A stretch of DNA of 64,000 bases from Corallincola holothuriorum (GTDB lineage Bacteria > Pseudomonadota > Gammaproteobacteria > Enterobacterales > Neiellaceae), in assembly GCF_003336225.1 (NCBI RefSeq), contig NZ_QPID01000003.1:372001-436000 (forward strand). The letters run 5' to 3'. How positions within the stretch are numbered: position 1 is the stretch's first letter; the number at the start of each line of letters is the position of its first letter. Under the pieces are notes generated by a model, which was given only the letters and a program-made list of their open reading frames with translations, made no database searches and was not told the DNA's origin. The translations under genes were made by a program, and so were the position numbers. This document shows, one piece after another, positions 17,382-25,757 of this stretch.

Positions 17382-18521
17382 TTGATACGGATAGCCACAC
17401 GCGTCGCGGCGGGGGCTGGCGCCCTATTGCCGTCATTTATCTCCGCCGAGGAGATGCCGCTAAATATGACTCAGGGTGTGACAGCCATTAGTCAGGACGT
17501 CTACCAGCTCCACATGACCATCTTCTACATCTGCTGCGTCATTGGCGTGCTTGTCTTCGGTGTGATGTTTTGGTCAATCATTCATCATCGCAAGTCCAAG
17601 GGAGTGAAACCGGCGCAGTTTCATGAAAGTACCAAGGTCGAGATCCTTTGGACTGCACTACCACTGCTTATTTTGGTTGGGATGGCGGTGCCAGCAACGC
17701 AAGTGTTGATCAATATGGAAGATACCACGGAAGCGGATGTCACCATTTTGGTGACGGGCTCGCAATGGAAGTGGCACTACAAGTATCTGGATGATGACGT
17801 TGAGTTCTATAGCCTGTTGGCGACACCCCGTGCCGAGATCGAAAACAAACTCGCCAAAACTGAAAACTATCTACTTGAGGTGGACCGCCCCCTAGTCCTG
17901 CCTATCGGTAAGAAAGTGCGTTTCTTAATGACTTCCGACGACGTTATTCACAGTTGGTGGGTGCCCGCTTTTGCGGTGAAAAAAGACGCTAATCCAGGTT
18001 TCATTAATGAAGCGTGGACCAGAATTGACGAAGCCGGCACATACCGAGGGCAGTGCGCGGAACTGTGCGGGAAAGACCATGGCTTTATGCCGATCGTTGT
18101 GGTCGCCAAGTCGGAAGCAGAATACAACACTTGGTTGGCCACATTGAAAACCACCCAAGCCGAAGCGAAAGCGGAAGAGCAAAAACTGCTGGCGATGAGT
18201 ATGAGCATGGAAGAGTTAATGGCTGAAGGCGAGCAAGTGTATATGACCTCTTGTGCGGCTTGCCATCAACCGAATGGTGAAGGTCTTGCTGGTGTATTTC
18301 CTGGCTTGAAGGGCAGTCCTCTAACCATCGGTGATGTCGGTGCCCATATAGACATTGTTATCCACGGTAAAAAAGGTACGGCAATGCAGGCCTTTGCCAA
18401 ACAGTTAACACTCAAACAGTTGGCCGCGGTGATCACCTACGAGCGTAACGCTTGGGGTAACAACACCGGTCAACTCGTTCAACCCGCTGATGTGGATGCC
18501 CGCATCAAAAGCGCAATCTAG
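17382..18521 (+). CDS. coxB: Cytochrome c oxidase subunit II with fused C-terminal cytochrome c domain
   Basis: Electron-entry subunit of an aa3-type oxidase. An N-terminal signal sequence is followed by two membrane helices (near TIFYICCVIGVLVFGVMFW and TALPLLILVGMAVPATQVL) and the periplasmic CuA cupredoxin domain. The CuA ligands are visible as Cys225, Cys229, His233 and a nearby Met in CAELCGKDHGFM. A C-terminal class I cytochrome c domain has the heme motif CAACH at 291-295. The start is assigned to TTG 17382 because AGGAG lies seven bases upstream; an in-frame GTG at 17352 has no such site. It is the first gene of the oxidase operon. Confidence 0.93.
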   Translation: MIRIATRVAAGAGALLPSFISAEEMPLNMTQGVTAISQDVYQLHMTIFYICCVIGVLVFGVMFWSIIHHRKSKGVKPAQFHESTKVEILWTALPLLILVGMAVPATQVLINMEDTTEADVTILVTGSQWKWHYKYLDDDVEFYSLLATPRAEIENKLAKTENYLLEVDRPLVLPIGKKVRFLMTSDDVIHSWWVPAFAVKKDANPGFINEAWTRIDEAGTYRGQCAELCGKDHGFMPIVVVAKSEAEYNTWLATLKTTQAEAKAEEQKLLAMSMSMEELMAEGEQVYMTSCAACHQPNGEGLAGVFPGLKGSPLTIGDVGAHIDIVIHGKKGTAMQAFAKQLTLKQLAAVITYERNAWGNNTGQLVQPADVDARIKSAI

Positions 18522-18539
18522 CCAGAGGAGAGCTGAAAA

Positions 18540-20126
18540 ATGAGCAGCGTAGCTGAGTCACTGCATGACGAACACCACGCGCATCACGCCCCCTCAGGTC
18601 TGAAGCGTTGGATCTTTACCACTAACCACAAAGACATAGGTAGCCTCTATCTATGGTTCAGTTTTGCCATGTTTTTGATCGGCGGCGCCATGGCGATGGT
18701 TATCCGTGCGGAACTGTTCCAGCCCGGTTTACAGTTGGTGGAGCCCAACTTCTTTAATCAGATGACCACAGTACATGGACTGATCATGGTATTTGGTGCC
18801 GTTATGCCGGCATTTACCGGGTTAGCTAATTGGCTCATCCCGATGATGATTGGCGCACCAGATATGGCGTTACCCCGCATGAATAACTGGAGCTTTTGGA
18901 TCCTGCCCTTTGCGTTCAGCATGCTGCTGTTTTCGCTGTTCACTGAAGGTGGCGGCCCCAATTTTGGTTGGACATTCTACGCCCCTTTATCAACCACTTA
19001 TAGCCCAGAGAGCACCGCCCTGTTTGTGTTTGCAGTACACATCATGGGGATCAGCTCAATCATGGGGGCAATCAATGTCATTGTGACTATTGTGAATATG
19101 CGGGCGCCGGGGATGACCTGGATGAAGCTGCCACTGTTTGTTTGGACCTGGCTGATCACCGCTTTTCTATTAATTGCTGTGATGCCGGTGCTGGCAGGTG
19201 CTGTGACCATGGTGCTGACAGACAAGTATTTTGGCACCAGCTTTTTTGATGCCGCAGGCGGTGGTGACCCGGTCATGTTCCAACATATTTTCTGGTTCTT
19301 CGGTCACCCCGAAGTTTACATCATGATCTTGCCCGCCTTTGGCGTGGTGTCATCGATTATCCCTGCCTTTAGCCGCAAGCCATTATTTGGTTATGCCTCC
19401 ATGGTTTATGCCACTGCTTCGATCGCTGTTTTGAGCTTTTTGGTGTGGGCCCACCATATGTTTACCACGGGTATGCCGCTGTTTGGCGAGCTGTTCTTTA
19501 TGTATTGCACGATGTTGATCGCCGTGCCAACCGGGGTGAAAGTGTTTAATTGGGTGGCAACCATGTGGCGCGGTGCGTTGACCTTTGAAGTGCCGATGCT
19601 GTTCTCTATCGCGTTTGTGATCCTATTTACTATCGGTGGCTTCAGCGGTTTGATGCTGGCGATCACGCCGGTGGATTTTCAATACCATGACACCTACTTT
19701 GTGGTGGCGCATTTCCACTACGTGCTGGTAACGGGTGCCGTGTTCTCAATTATGGCGGCGGCGTACTACTGGCTACCGAAATGGACCGGCCATATGTATG
19801 ACGAAGGGTTAGGTAAAGCGCATTTTTGGTGCTCGCTGATCTCTGTCAACGTGCTGTTTTTCCCAATGCACTTCTTAGGCCTTGCCGGGATGCCGCGACG
19901 CATTCCCGATTACGCACTGCAATTTGCTGACATCAATCAGATCGTATCAATTGGTGGCTTCGCTTTTGGCCTGTCGCAACTGATATTTCTCTATCTGGTG
20001 ATTAAGTGCGTTAAAGGCGGTGAAAAAGCACCAGCGAAAGTTTGGGAAGGTGCGGAGGGGCTAGAGTGGACCATTCCATCGCCCGCGCCTTATCACACCT
20101 TTACTACGCCACCTGAGATCAAGTAG
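18540..20126 (+). CDS. coxA: Cytochrome c oxidase subunit I
   Basis: Catalytic heme a/a3-CuB subunit, reducing O2 and pumping protons. The 528 residues comprise 12 membrane helices. Visible signatures are TVHGLIMVFG (heme a ligand), WFFGHPEVYIMILP (CuB His and the His-Tyr cross-link), WAHHMFTTGM (the CuB His pair) and FHYVLVTG (heme ligands). The glutamate two residues after the CuB histidine in GHPEVY is typical of A-family oxidases. ATG 18540 has GAGGAG upstream and follows coxB by 18 bp. Confidence 0.97.
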   Translation: MSSVAESLHDEHHAHHAPSGLKRWIFTTNHKDIGSLYLWFSFAMFLIGGAMAMVIRAELFQPGLQLVEPNFFNQMTTVHGLIMVFGAVMPAFTGLANWLIPMMIGAPDMALPRMNNWSFWILPFAFSMLLFSLFTEGGGPNFGWTFYAPLSTTYSPESTALFVFAVHIMGISSIMGAINVIVTIVNMRAPGMTWMKLPLFVWTWLITAFLLIAVMPVLAGAVTMVLTDKYFGTSFFDAAGGGDPVMFQHIFWFFGHPEVYIMILPAFGVVSSIIPAFSRKPLFGYASMVYATASIAVLSFLVWAHHMFTTGMPLFGELFFMYCTMLIAVPTGVKVFNWVATMWRGALTFEVPMLFSIAFVILFTIGGFSGLMLAITPVDFQYHDTYFVVAHFHYVLVTGAVFSIMAAAYYWLPKWTGHMYDEGLGKAHFWCSLISVNVLFFPMHFLGLAGMPRRIPDYALQFADINQIVSIGGFAFGLSQLIFLYLVIKCVKGGEKAPAKVWEGAEGLEWTIPSPAPYHTFTTPPEIK

Positions 20127-20145
20127 CGCAGCTGGCGCGGGAGCG

Positions 20146-20718
20146 ATGATGAGCGAACAGAAAGCGGCTGTATCTCATAAACCTCTGCTTTGGCGTCTAG
20201 GATTTGCCGTGCTGGGGATGTTCGGTTTCGCCTTCGCTTTGGTGCCGTTATATGACGTGTTTTGCGACTTGACCGGACTCAATGGCCGTACCTCGGGTGA
20301 GGTCGCCGTCTATGACGGGCCAATCGTCGATACCAGTCGCTTAGTAACGATCGAGTTTATTGCCCGTACTCAAGGAAGTATGCCTTGGCGTTTTGAACCC
20401 GTTGTGCGCCGTATGGCAGTGCATCCGGGTGAGCTGCACATCGCTGAATTTGAGGTGCAGAACCTGACATCAACACAGATGGTGGGGCAGGCCGTACCCT
20501 CAGTGTCGCCAGGGACACTGGCCACCTATCTTAATAAAACAGAGTGTTTTTGCTTTAACCAGCAGCCGTTAGCAGCGGGAGAAACGAAGGCATTGCCACT
20601 GCGTTTCTTTATCGACAACGACATTCCCGACGATGTCACAACGCTCACGCTGTCCTATACCTTATTTGACATCACCGAATCACTAGCTGGCGGTGCATCA
20701 GCATCGACCAGCCGCTGA
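20146..20718 (+). CDS. ctaG: Cytochrome c oxidase assembly protein CtaG/Cox11
   Basis: Periplasm-facing copper chaperone that delivers Cu to the CuB site of subunit I. It has 190 residues: a cytoplasmic N-terminal tail, one membrane helix (FAVLGMFGFAFALVPLYDVFC) and a beta-sandwich domain containing the copper motif CFCF in KTECFCFNQQPL. VPLYDVFC at the helix end is a family hallmark. ATG 20146 follows GGGAGCG. It is placed between subunits I and III, the standard order in proteobacterial aa3 operons. Confidence 0.95.
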   Translation: MMSEQKAAVSHKPLLWRLGFAVLGMFGFAFALVPLYDVFCDLTGLNGRTSGEVAVYDGPIVDTSRLVTIEFIARTQGSMPWRFEPVVRRMAVHPGELHIAEFEVQNLTSTQMVGQAVPSVSPGTLATYLNKTECFCFNQQPLAAGETKALPLRFFIDNDIPDDVTTLTLSYTLFDITESLAGGASASTSR

Positions 20719-20731
20719 GCAGGGGGGAGCT

Positions 20732-21622
20732 ATGGCTTCAGAAACCACGCACACAGAAACACCCAGTTACTACGTCCCAGAGCAAAGTCCATGGCCGATC
20801 ATTGGAGCGATAGCACTTTGTCTGATCGCCGTGGGCGCTGGCACCAGCGTGCAACAGATGGAAGCTGGTGGCGGCTGGGGGCAATGGGTCCTTTTTAGCG
20901 GCTTGTTGTTGCTGGTGATCATGTTGTTTGGCTGGTTTGGTAATGTCATTAACGAGTCGATGTCGGGGCTGTACAGTGCGCAAATGGATCGCTCGTTTCG
21001 CCAAGGCATGAGCTGGTTTATTTTTTCTGAAGTGATGTTCTTTTGTGCCTTCTTCGGTGCGCTGTTTTATGCCCGTATCTTTGCTGTGCCATGGCTCGGC
21101 GGTGACAGCAATAACGCCATGACCAATGCCATCTTGTGGCCGGAATTCGTTGCTCACTGGCCGTTGGTCAGTACACCGGACGGCACAACCACCGAGGCGA
21201 TGGGGTGGGGCGGTCTGCCCCTGTACAATACCATTATCCTTCTGGTCTCATCGGTCACTTTGCATTTTGCCCATGTGGGTTTGGAGCAGAACAAACGTAA
21301 GCAATTGATTGGCCTGCTCGCGTTAACCGTGTTGTTGGGGATCGGCTTTCTGTTCTTACAGGTTGAAGAGTATATCCATGCCTATCAAGAGATGGGGCTG
21401 ACATTGGATGCTGGTGTTTATGGCAACACCTTCTTCTTGCTTACCGGTTTCCATGGCATGCATGTGACGCTGGGCACCTTAATTCTGTTTATTTTGTTGC
21501 TGCGCATTCTTAAGGGGCACTTTACGCCAAAGCAACATTTTGGTTTTCAAGCTGGTGCTTGGTATTGGCACTTTGTTGATGTGGTTTGGCTTTGCCTATT
21601 TGTATTTGTCTACATTTTGTAG
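20732..21622 (+). CDS. ctaE: Cytochrome c oxidase subunit III
   Basis: Integral membrane subunit with seven helices that stabilises subunit I and its proton uptake. It is 296 residues from ATG 20732, which has a GGGGGAG ribosome binding site five bases upstream; an extension to 20693 overlaps ctaG and is not supported. Conserved stretches are FSEVMFFCAFFGALFYAR, LGIGFLFLQVEEY, and FHGMHVTLGTL near the C-terminus with the closing AGAWYWHFVDVVWLCLF. It follows ctaG by 13 bp. The next gene is on the opposite strand. Confidence 0.96.
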   Translation: MASETTHTETPSYYVPEQSPWPIIGAIALCLIAVGAGTSVQQMEAGGGWGQWVLFSGLLLLVIMLFGWFGNVINESMSGLYSAQMDRSFRQGMSWFIFSEVMFFCAFFGALFYARIFAVPWLGGDSNNAMTNAILWPEFVAHWPLVSTPDGTTTEAMGWGGLPLYNTIILLVSSVTLHFAHVGLEQNKRKQLIGLLALTVLLGIGFLFLQVEEYIHAYQEMGLTLDAGVYGNTFFLLTGFHGMHVTLGTLILFILLLRILKGHFTPKQHFGFQAGAWYWHFVDVVWLCLFVFVYIL

Positions 21623-21641
21623 CGCAGGGACTTTTTGCCGC

Positions 21642-21854
21642 CTAATAGGGGCGAGGGTTATGGGGAAGAATACCTGTTGCCATCAGCAGTAGGAGTAGCA
21701 CCAGCACCACGGCTGAGTAAAGTACGCGCCGACCGAGATAATGGGACATGGGTTTATCGTTGTTTTGTCGCAACATAGAGAATAGGCCGCTAAACAGGTT
21801 AAACAGGATGATGCCAAGCAGTAATAGGATGATGCCTTTGGTGAGCAATAACAT
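21642..21854 (-). CDS. DUF2909-type small twin-transmembrane protein
   Basis: A 70-residue protein with two hydrophobic helices (LLLTKGIILLLLGIILFNLF and LYSAVVLVLLLLLMATG) joined by a polar loop RQNNDKPMSHYLGRRV. This matches the small DUF2909 twin-transmembrane proteins often found inside cytochrome oxidase operons of gammaproteobacteria. It lies on the opposite strand, between subunit III and surf1, with its start 29 bp from the surf1 start, so the two are divergent. AAGG lies about ten bases before ATG 21854. A role in oxidase assembly is suggested only by location. Confidence 0.75.
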   Translation of the reverse strand: MLLLTKGIILLLLGIILFNLFSGLFSMLRQNNDKPMSHYLGRRVLYSAVVLVLLLLLMATGILPHNPRPY

Positions 21855-21883
21855 GACTGAGCGACCTTCGTGGAGATGGGTAG

Positions 21884-22651
21884 ATGATGCAGTTTGACCT
21901 GCCCGGCGGAGGGTATCAACTGCAGTTATCCTGGTGGGTGCTGCTACTCGCCATCTTGCTGGCCGCGTTGTTATTGCGACTTGGTTTTTGGCAGCTATCC
22001 CGTGCCGAATTTAAACAATCACTCATTGCTACCGCAGAGAAAAGTGTCGAGGCGGGAGCGCGCCCGTTGGATAGTTTTGCAAATGACGCCGACATGGTCG
22101 GACAGACAGTAAAGATCTCAGGGCGATTTCTCCTCGATCAGGTAATCTTGTTAGACAATCAAATATGGCAGAAGCGGGTAGGGTATCAGGTGGTGCTGCC
22201 CCTCCAGCTAGCCCATAGTTCGCAGATCCAGTTGGTGAATATTGGCTTTGTCCCCGCGTCGTTGCAACGGGCGGAGTTACCGGAGCTTGATCTGGCCGCT
22301 GTTGGTTTGCACGGTGAGCAGAGCATCCAAGGTCGGATCAAATCGCTGCAACAGCAGGTCATGGTGTTGAGTCAACAAACCATCGCGCAACATCCAAATT
22401 GGCCGTTGCGCCTGCAAACCCTCGATATTGCTGCGCTGCAGCCACTATTTACCAACCCATTGCGTAGCGACCTGTTGCTGTTGGATCAGCAGTTACCTAT
22501 CGGCTATCCACGAGAGTGGCCGGTTACCACGGTCTCGGTGGAAAAGCATCAGGCTTACGCGTTTCAATGGTTCAGCATGGCGTTAGTGTTTATCGCCATC
22601 ATGTTGAGCGTCGGAGTAACAAAGACAGCAAGAGAGAGCCATGAGTCGTAG
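21884..22651 (+). CDS. SURF1 family oxidase assembly protein
   Basis: Inner-membrane protein that helps insert heme a into cytochrome c oxidase. It is 255 residues with helices at both ends (VLLLAILLAALLLRLGFWQL and FSMALVFIAIMLSVGV) around a periplasmic domain. RLGFWQLSRAEFK after the first helix, VNIGFVP in the middle and YAFQWFSMA before the last helix are SURF1/Shy1 signatures. ATG 21884 has GGAG upstream. Its end overlaps the next gene by 11 bp, so the two are probably coupled. Confidence 0.92.
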   Translation: MMQFDLPGGGYQLQLSWWVLLLAILLAALLLRLGFWQLSRAEFKQSLIATAEKSVEAGARPLDSFANDADMVGQTVKISGRFLLDQVILLDNQIWQKRVGYQVVLPLQLAHSSQIQLVNIGFVPASLQRAELPELDLAAVGLHGEQSIQGRIKSLQQQVMVLSQQTIAQHPNWPLRLQTLDIAALQPLFTNPLRSDLLLLDQQLPIGYPREWPVTTVSVEKHQAYAFQWFSMALVFIAIMLSVGVTKTARESHES

Positions 22652-23195
22652 TACTAAAAATGTCGATAAAAAACCAAATCGCAAGCCGTTAATTGCCATC
22701 GTTGCCGCGTTTATTTTTCCGGTGGCCATCGCCTATCTGGTGCTCAATCAAGGTTGGTATCAAGGTGCCGTGCTGAACAAAGGCGAGCTGATCGCCAGCG
22801 GTGAAACCATCGATGAAAAAGGCGGGGGTGATGCAACCGGGGCATGGTTGGTTGTATTTACTGTTGACCGCCCTTGCCGCGAAAACTGCCAACAAGCGAT
22901 CGATACGCTGCAAAATGTATGGCTGGCGTTGGGGCGGGAACAGCAGCGGGCGCAGCTGCGCGCCTTGGGTACTGGCCAACCCAGCAATTGGCAACTGCCG
23001 GTAGGCGTACCACTGCAGTTTGAGCAGGTCACCGCGATGGGTAAAAGCTACTTCTCCGACGCCTTTTATCTGGTGGACCCGCTTGGCAATTTGGTATTGC
23101 GCTACCCCTATGAAGATGGCGAGAGCTTGACCTTGCAGAGTCAGGCGCTACTGAAAGATCTGCGTAAGCTGATGAAAAACTCCAAGATAGGCTAA
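22641..23195 (+). CDS. Membrane-anchored thioredoxin-like protein with CxxxC, oxidase-associated
   Basis: A 184-residue protein with one N-terminal membrane helix (IAIVAAFIFPVAIAYLVL) and an exported domain resembling a reduced SCO/thioredoxin fold. WLVVFTVDRPCRENC is followed later by a FYLVDPLGNLVLRYPY strand pair. Cys79-x3-Cys83 has the spacing of the SCO1 copper site (CxxxC), but I see no equivalent of the third SCO ligand histidine. It overlaps surf1 and precedes ctaA by 3 bp. A role in copper or redox handling for oxidase assembly is inferred from motif and position; proteins of this kind are commonly left uncharacterised in such operons. Confidence 0.7.
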   Translation: MSRSTKNVDKKPNRKPLIAIVAAFIFPVAIAYLVLNQGWYQGAVLNKGELIASGETIDEKGGGDATGAWLVVFTVDRPCRENCQQAIDTLQNVWLALGREQQRAQLRALGTGQPSNWQLPVGVPLQFEQVTAMGKSYFSDAFYLVDPLGNLVLRYPYEDGESLTLQSQALLKDLRKLMKNSKIG

Positions 23196-23198
23196 TAA

Positions 23199-24170
23199 AT
23201 GAAAGCCCTCGCGATCGTCTCAACCCTGTTAGCGCTGGTAGTGATCTCGCTCGGTGCCTATACCCGCTTGACTGACGCGGGCTTGGGTTGCCCGGATTGG
23301 CCCGGTTGCTACGGTCACTTGACTGTGCCGGCACAAGAGCAGGCCGAACAGTTACAAATAGCGTTTCCGGAACGCCCACTGGAGCCGGAAAAAGCGTGGA
23401 ATGAGATGATCCATCGTTACGTCGCCGGCGGGTTGGGCTTATTGGTGCTGGCCATGGCCATTCTGGCGTGGAAACAGCGTGATGGGCCGGTTGGTTTGCC
23501 AAGTTTACTGCTATTGCTGGTGATATTTCAGGCGGCATTAGGGATGTGGACGGTAACCATGAACCTGATGCCTGTGGTGGTGCTCGCTCATCTGCTGGGA
23601 GGCTTTGCGACCTTCTGTTTGTTATTGCTGCTGGTGGTGCGTTTGTTACCCCTGCGTATACCTGGTGGAGATGCTGAACTACGTCGCTTCAGCGGTTTGA
23701 GTCTCGCTGTGTTATTGGCCTTGGTGCTGCAGATCGTACTCGGTGGCTGGACGTCGACAAACTACGCGGCGCTTGCTTGCACTGAGCTGCCGTTTTGTGA
23801 AAACGGCTGGCTCGCTCGATTAGACTTTAGCGCTTTTCAGTTGTGGCAGCCGGGACATGAGAACTACGAGTTTGGCGTGTTGGATTATGCTGGTCGTATG
23901 ACTATCCATGTGGTGCATCGTCTCTGGGCGATAGTGGTGCTCGGAATGTTGCTTTGGTTCAGCTGGCGTTTGTTTAACTGTGCTAGCAGCCGTTTTTTTC
24001 GACGTACGGCACTGGCGTTAGTTGGTCTGTTGCTGCTCCAGGTGGGCTTGGGGATCAGTAACGTGGTGTTGAGTTTACCTCTGCCAGTGGCCGTGGCTCA
24101 CAATGTGGTCGCTGCGTGCTTACTTGGCTTATTGGTTATTACGAATTACGCGTTGCTACGCAAGGCCTGA
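23199..24170 (+). CDS. ctaA: Heme A synthase
   Basis: Oxidises the C8 methyl of heme O to a formyl group, giving heme A for subunit I. It is 323 residues with about eight membrane helices. Conserved signatures are [17 protein letters not shown] near the N-terminus, [11 protein letters not shown] (first heme-binding His), [17 protein letters not shown] in the middle, and [11 protein letters not shown] (second half His pair). The gene starts three bases after the preceding stop. It is followed by ctaB, so the two heme A steps are encoded together. Confidence 0.94.
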   Translation: MKALAIVSTLLALVVISLGAYTRLTDAGLGCPDWPGCYGHLTVPAQEQAEQLQIAFPERPLEPEKAWNEMIHRYVAGGLGLLVLAMAILAWKQRDGPVGLPSLLLLLVIFQAALGMWTVTMNLMPVVVLAHLLGGFATFCLLLLLVVRLLPLRIPGGDAELRRFSGLSLAVLLALVLQIVLGGWTSTNYAALACTELPFCENGWLARLDFSAFQLWQPGHENYEFGVLDYAGRMTIHVVHRLWAIVVLGMLLWFSWRLFNCASSRFFRRTALALVGLLLLQVGLGISNVVLSLPLPVAVAHNVVAACLLGLLVITNYALLRKA

Positions 24171-24183
24171 TAGGAGAAAGACA

Positions 24184-25104
24184 ATGAGTAAAACCATGAC
24201 CCAGGTGAGTAGTCGAGGCGTTTTGAGCGCCTTGATGGGCGATGCGGGCTGGCGTGATTACTATCAGGTGACAAAGCCGAAAGTGGTGATGCTATTACTT
24301 CTAACGGCATTGGTTGGCGCATGTTTGGCGGTAAATGGCTTACCGCCTGCCGGACTATTGCTGGCGGCGATGATTGGTATTGGCTTGATGTCGTCTGGAG
24401 CGGCGGCCTATAACCACCTGCTGGATCGGGAAATTGACGCGCGCATGATGCGCACGCGGGGACGACCGTTAGTGCGCGGCCAGCTGACCGCGATGCGCTG
24501 TTTTAGCTTCGCTACATTAATTTCTGTATTGGGGTTTGCTGTACTGGCGCTGTGGGTGAATATGCTGACTGCCTGGCTTACTGCCTTTAGCTTAGTGGGT
24601 TATGCGCTGATCTATACTCTCTACCTGAAACGTGCAACACCACAGAATATTGTCATTGGTGGACTGGCAGGAGCTGCGCCACCGCTGCTTGGCTGGACGG
24701 CGATGACAGGCAATGTTGATCCACACAGCCTGTTGCTGGTACTGATAGTTTTTACTTGGACACCACCACATTTCTGGGCACTAGCTATCCATCGTCGAGA
24801 TGACTATGCCAAGGTAAACATGCCTATGTTGCCAGTCACCCACGGCGTGGCATTTACTAAAACCTGTATTTTGCTTTATACCGTGCTGTTAGGCTTGGTT
24901 TGTTTGCTCCCCTATCTGACGGGCATGAGCCATGAGCTGTATTTGCTCGGTAGTAGTTTATTGAATGGGGCCTTTCTCTATTACGCTTGGCGTTTGAAAT
25001 TTAAAGCAAATAGTGGTGATGCCATGGCCACTTTTAAGTTTTCGATCGTGCATCTGATGTTACTGTTTATTATCCTACTGACAGATCACTATTTATTGGC
25101 GTAA
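24184..25104 (+). CDS. ctaB: Protoheme IX farnesyltransferase (heme O synthase)
   Basis: UbiA-superfamily membrane enzyme that farnesylates protoheme to heme O. It has 306 residues. The first Asp motif is N77-xxx-D81-xxx-D85 in [13 protein letters not shown] and the second is [28 protein letters not shown] is a strong family signature. ATG 24184 has AGGAG eight bases upstream; an in-frame extension into ctaA is not supported. It lies between ctaA and sco1 in the oxidase operon. Confidence 0.95.
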   Translation: MSKTMTQVSSRGVLSALMGDAGWRDYYQVTKPKVVMLLLLTALVGACLAVNGLPPAGLLLAAMIGIGLMSSGAAAYNHLLDREIDARMMRTRGRPLVRGQLTAMRCFSFATLISVLGFAVLALWVNMLTAWLTAFSLVGYALIYTLYLKRATPQNIVIGGLAGAAPPLLGWTAMTGNVDPHSLLLVLIVFTWTPPHFWALAIHRRDDYAKVNMPMLPVTHGVAFTKTCILLYTVLLGLVCLLPYLTGMSHELYLLGSSLLNGAFLYYAWRLKFKANSGDAMATFKFSIVHLMLLFIILLTDHYLLA

Positions 25105-25107
25105 CTC

Positions 25108-25752
25108 ATGACTTGGTATATGCGGATTGGCGTTGTTGTGCTGCTGGCGGCAGCGGCGATTGGGGGCTGGTTCAGCTATCAGCAGATCAGCAAGGTGCCA
25201 GAGGTTGCGGTTACCGCGGATCTGTTTTCGCCATCCCGTAGCCTGCCAGCGTTTACCTTGCGAGACCAGCAAGGGAGCATGTTCACTAATGCTTCACTAA
25301 AAGGCCATTGGACATTGCTGTTTCTAGGCTACACCTTCTGCCCAGATATTTGTCCAACCACCATGGCAAAGATGACTCAGGTATATCCGCAATTAAAGCA
25401 GCAGATCCCAGAGTTACAGATGGTGATGATCAGTGCTGACCCCAAGCGCGACAGTGCTGAGCGGCTGGCTGAATACGTTACCTACTTTAATCCTGAATTT
25501 ATCGGTGTTTCTGGTGAGCATAAAGAGTTGTTCCCCCTGACTCAGCGGATGGGACTGGTGTACGCCATGGTGGATGCGACAGACAGTGACAGTTACACCG
25601 TCGATCATAGCGCCAGCATGGTGCTACTGGATCCTAATGGCCAGATGCGCGCTCGATTTCGACCCGAGTCTACCCCTGGCAGTGTGCCAACGGTCAGTAC
25701 TGCCCAATTAATTGACGAGATCCCCGTCATCGTCGCTTTGCCTAACGGTTAA
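25108..25752 (+). CDS. SCO1/SenC copper chaperone
   Basis: Membrane-anchored thioredoxin-fold copper chaperone for the CuA site. It has 214 residues with one N-terminal helix (VVVLLAAAAIGGWF). The copper-binding residues are Cys78 and Cys82 in TFCPDICP and His167 in VDHSASMVLLDP. It starts three bases after ctaB and ends five bases before dinF. Together with ctaG it covers copper delivery to both metal centres of the oxidase. Confidence 0.95.
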   Translation: MTWYMRIGVVVLLAAAAIGGWFSYQQISKVPEVAVTADLFSPSRSLPAFTLRDQQGSMFTNASLKGHWTLLFLGYTFCPDICPTTMAKMTQVYPQLKQQIPELQMVMISADPKRDSAERLAEYVTYFNPEFIGVSGEHKELFPLTQRMGLVYAMVDATDSDSYTVDHSASMVLLDPNGQMRARFRPESTPGSVPTVSTAQLIDEIPVIVALPNG

Positions 25753-25757
25753 CCTTG

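Noticed and set aside
23029-23538. Long minus-strand open frame opposite ctaA and its upstream neighbour
   Set aside because: Composition and position fit a shadow of the plus-strand membrane protein genes; no motif or ribosome site.
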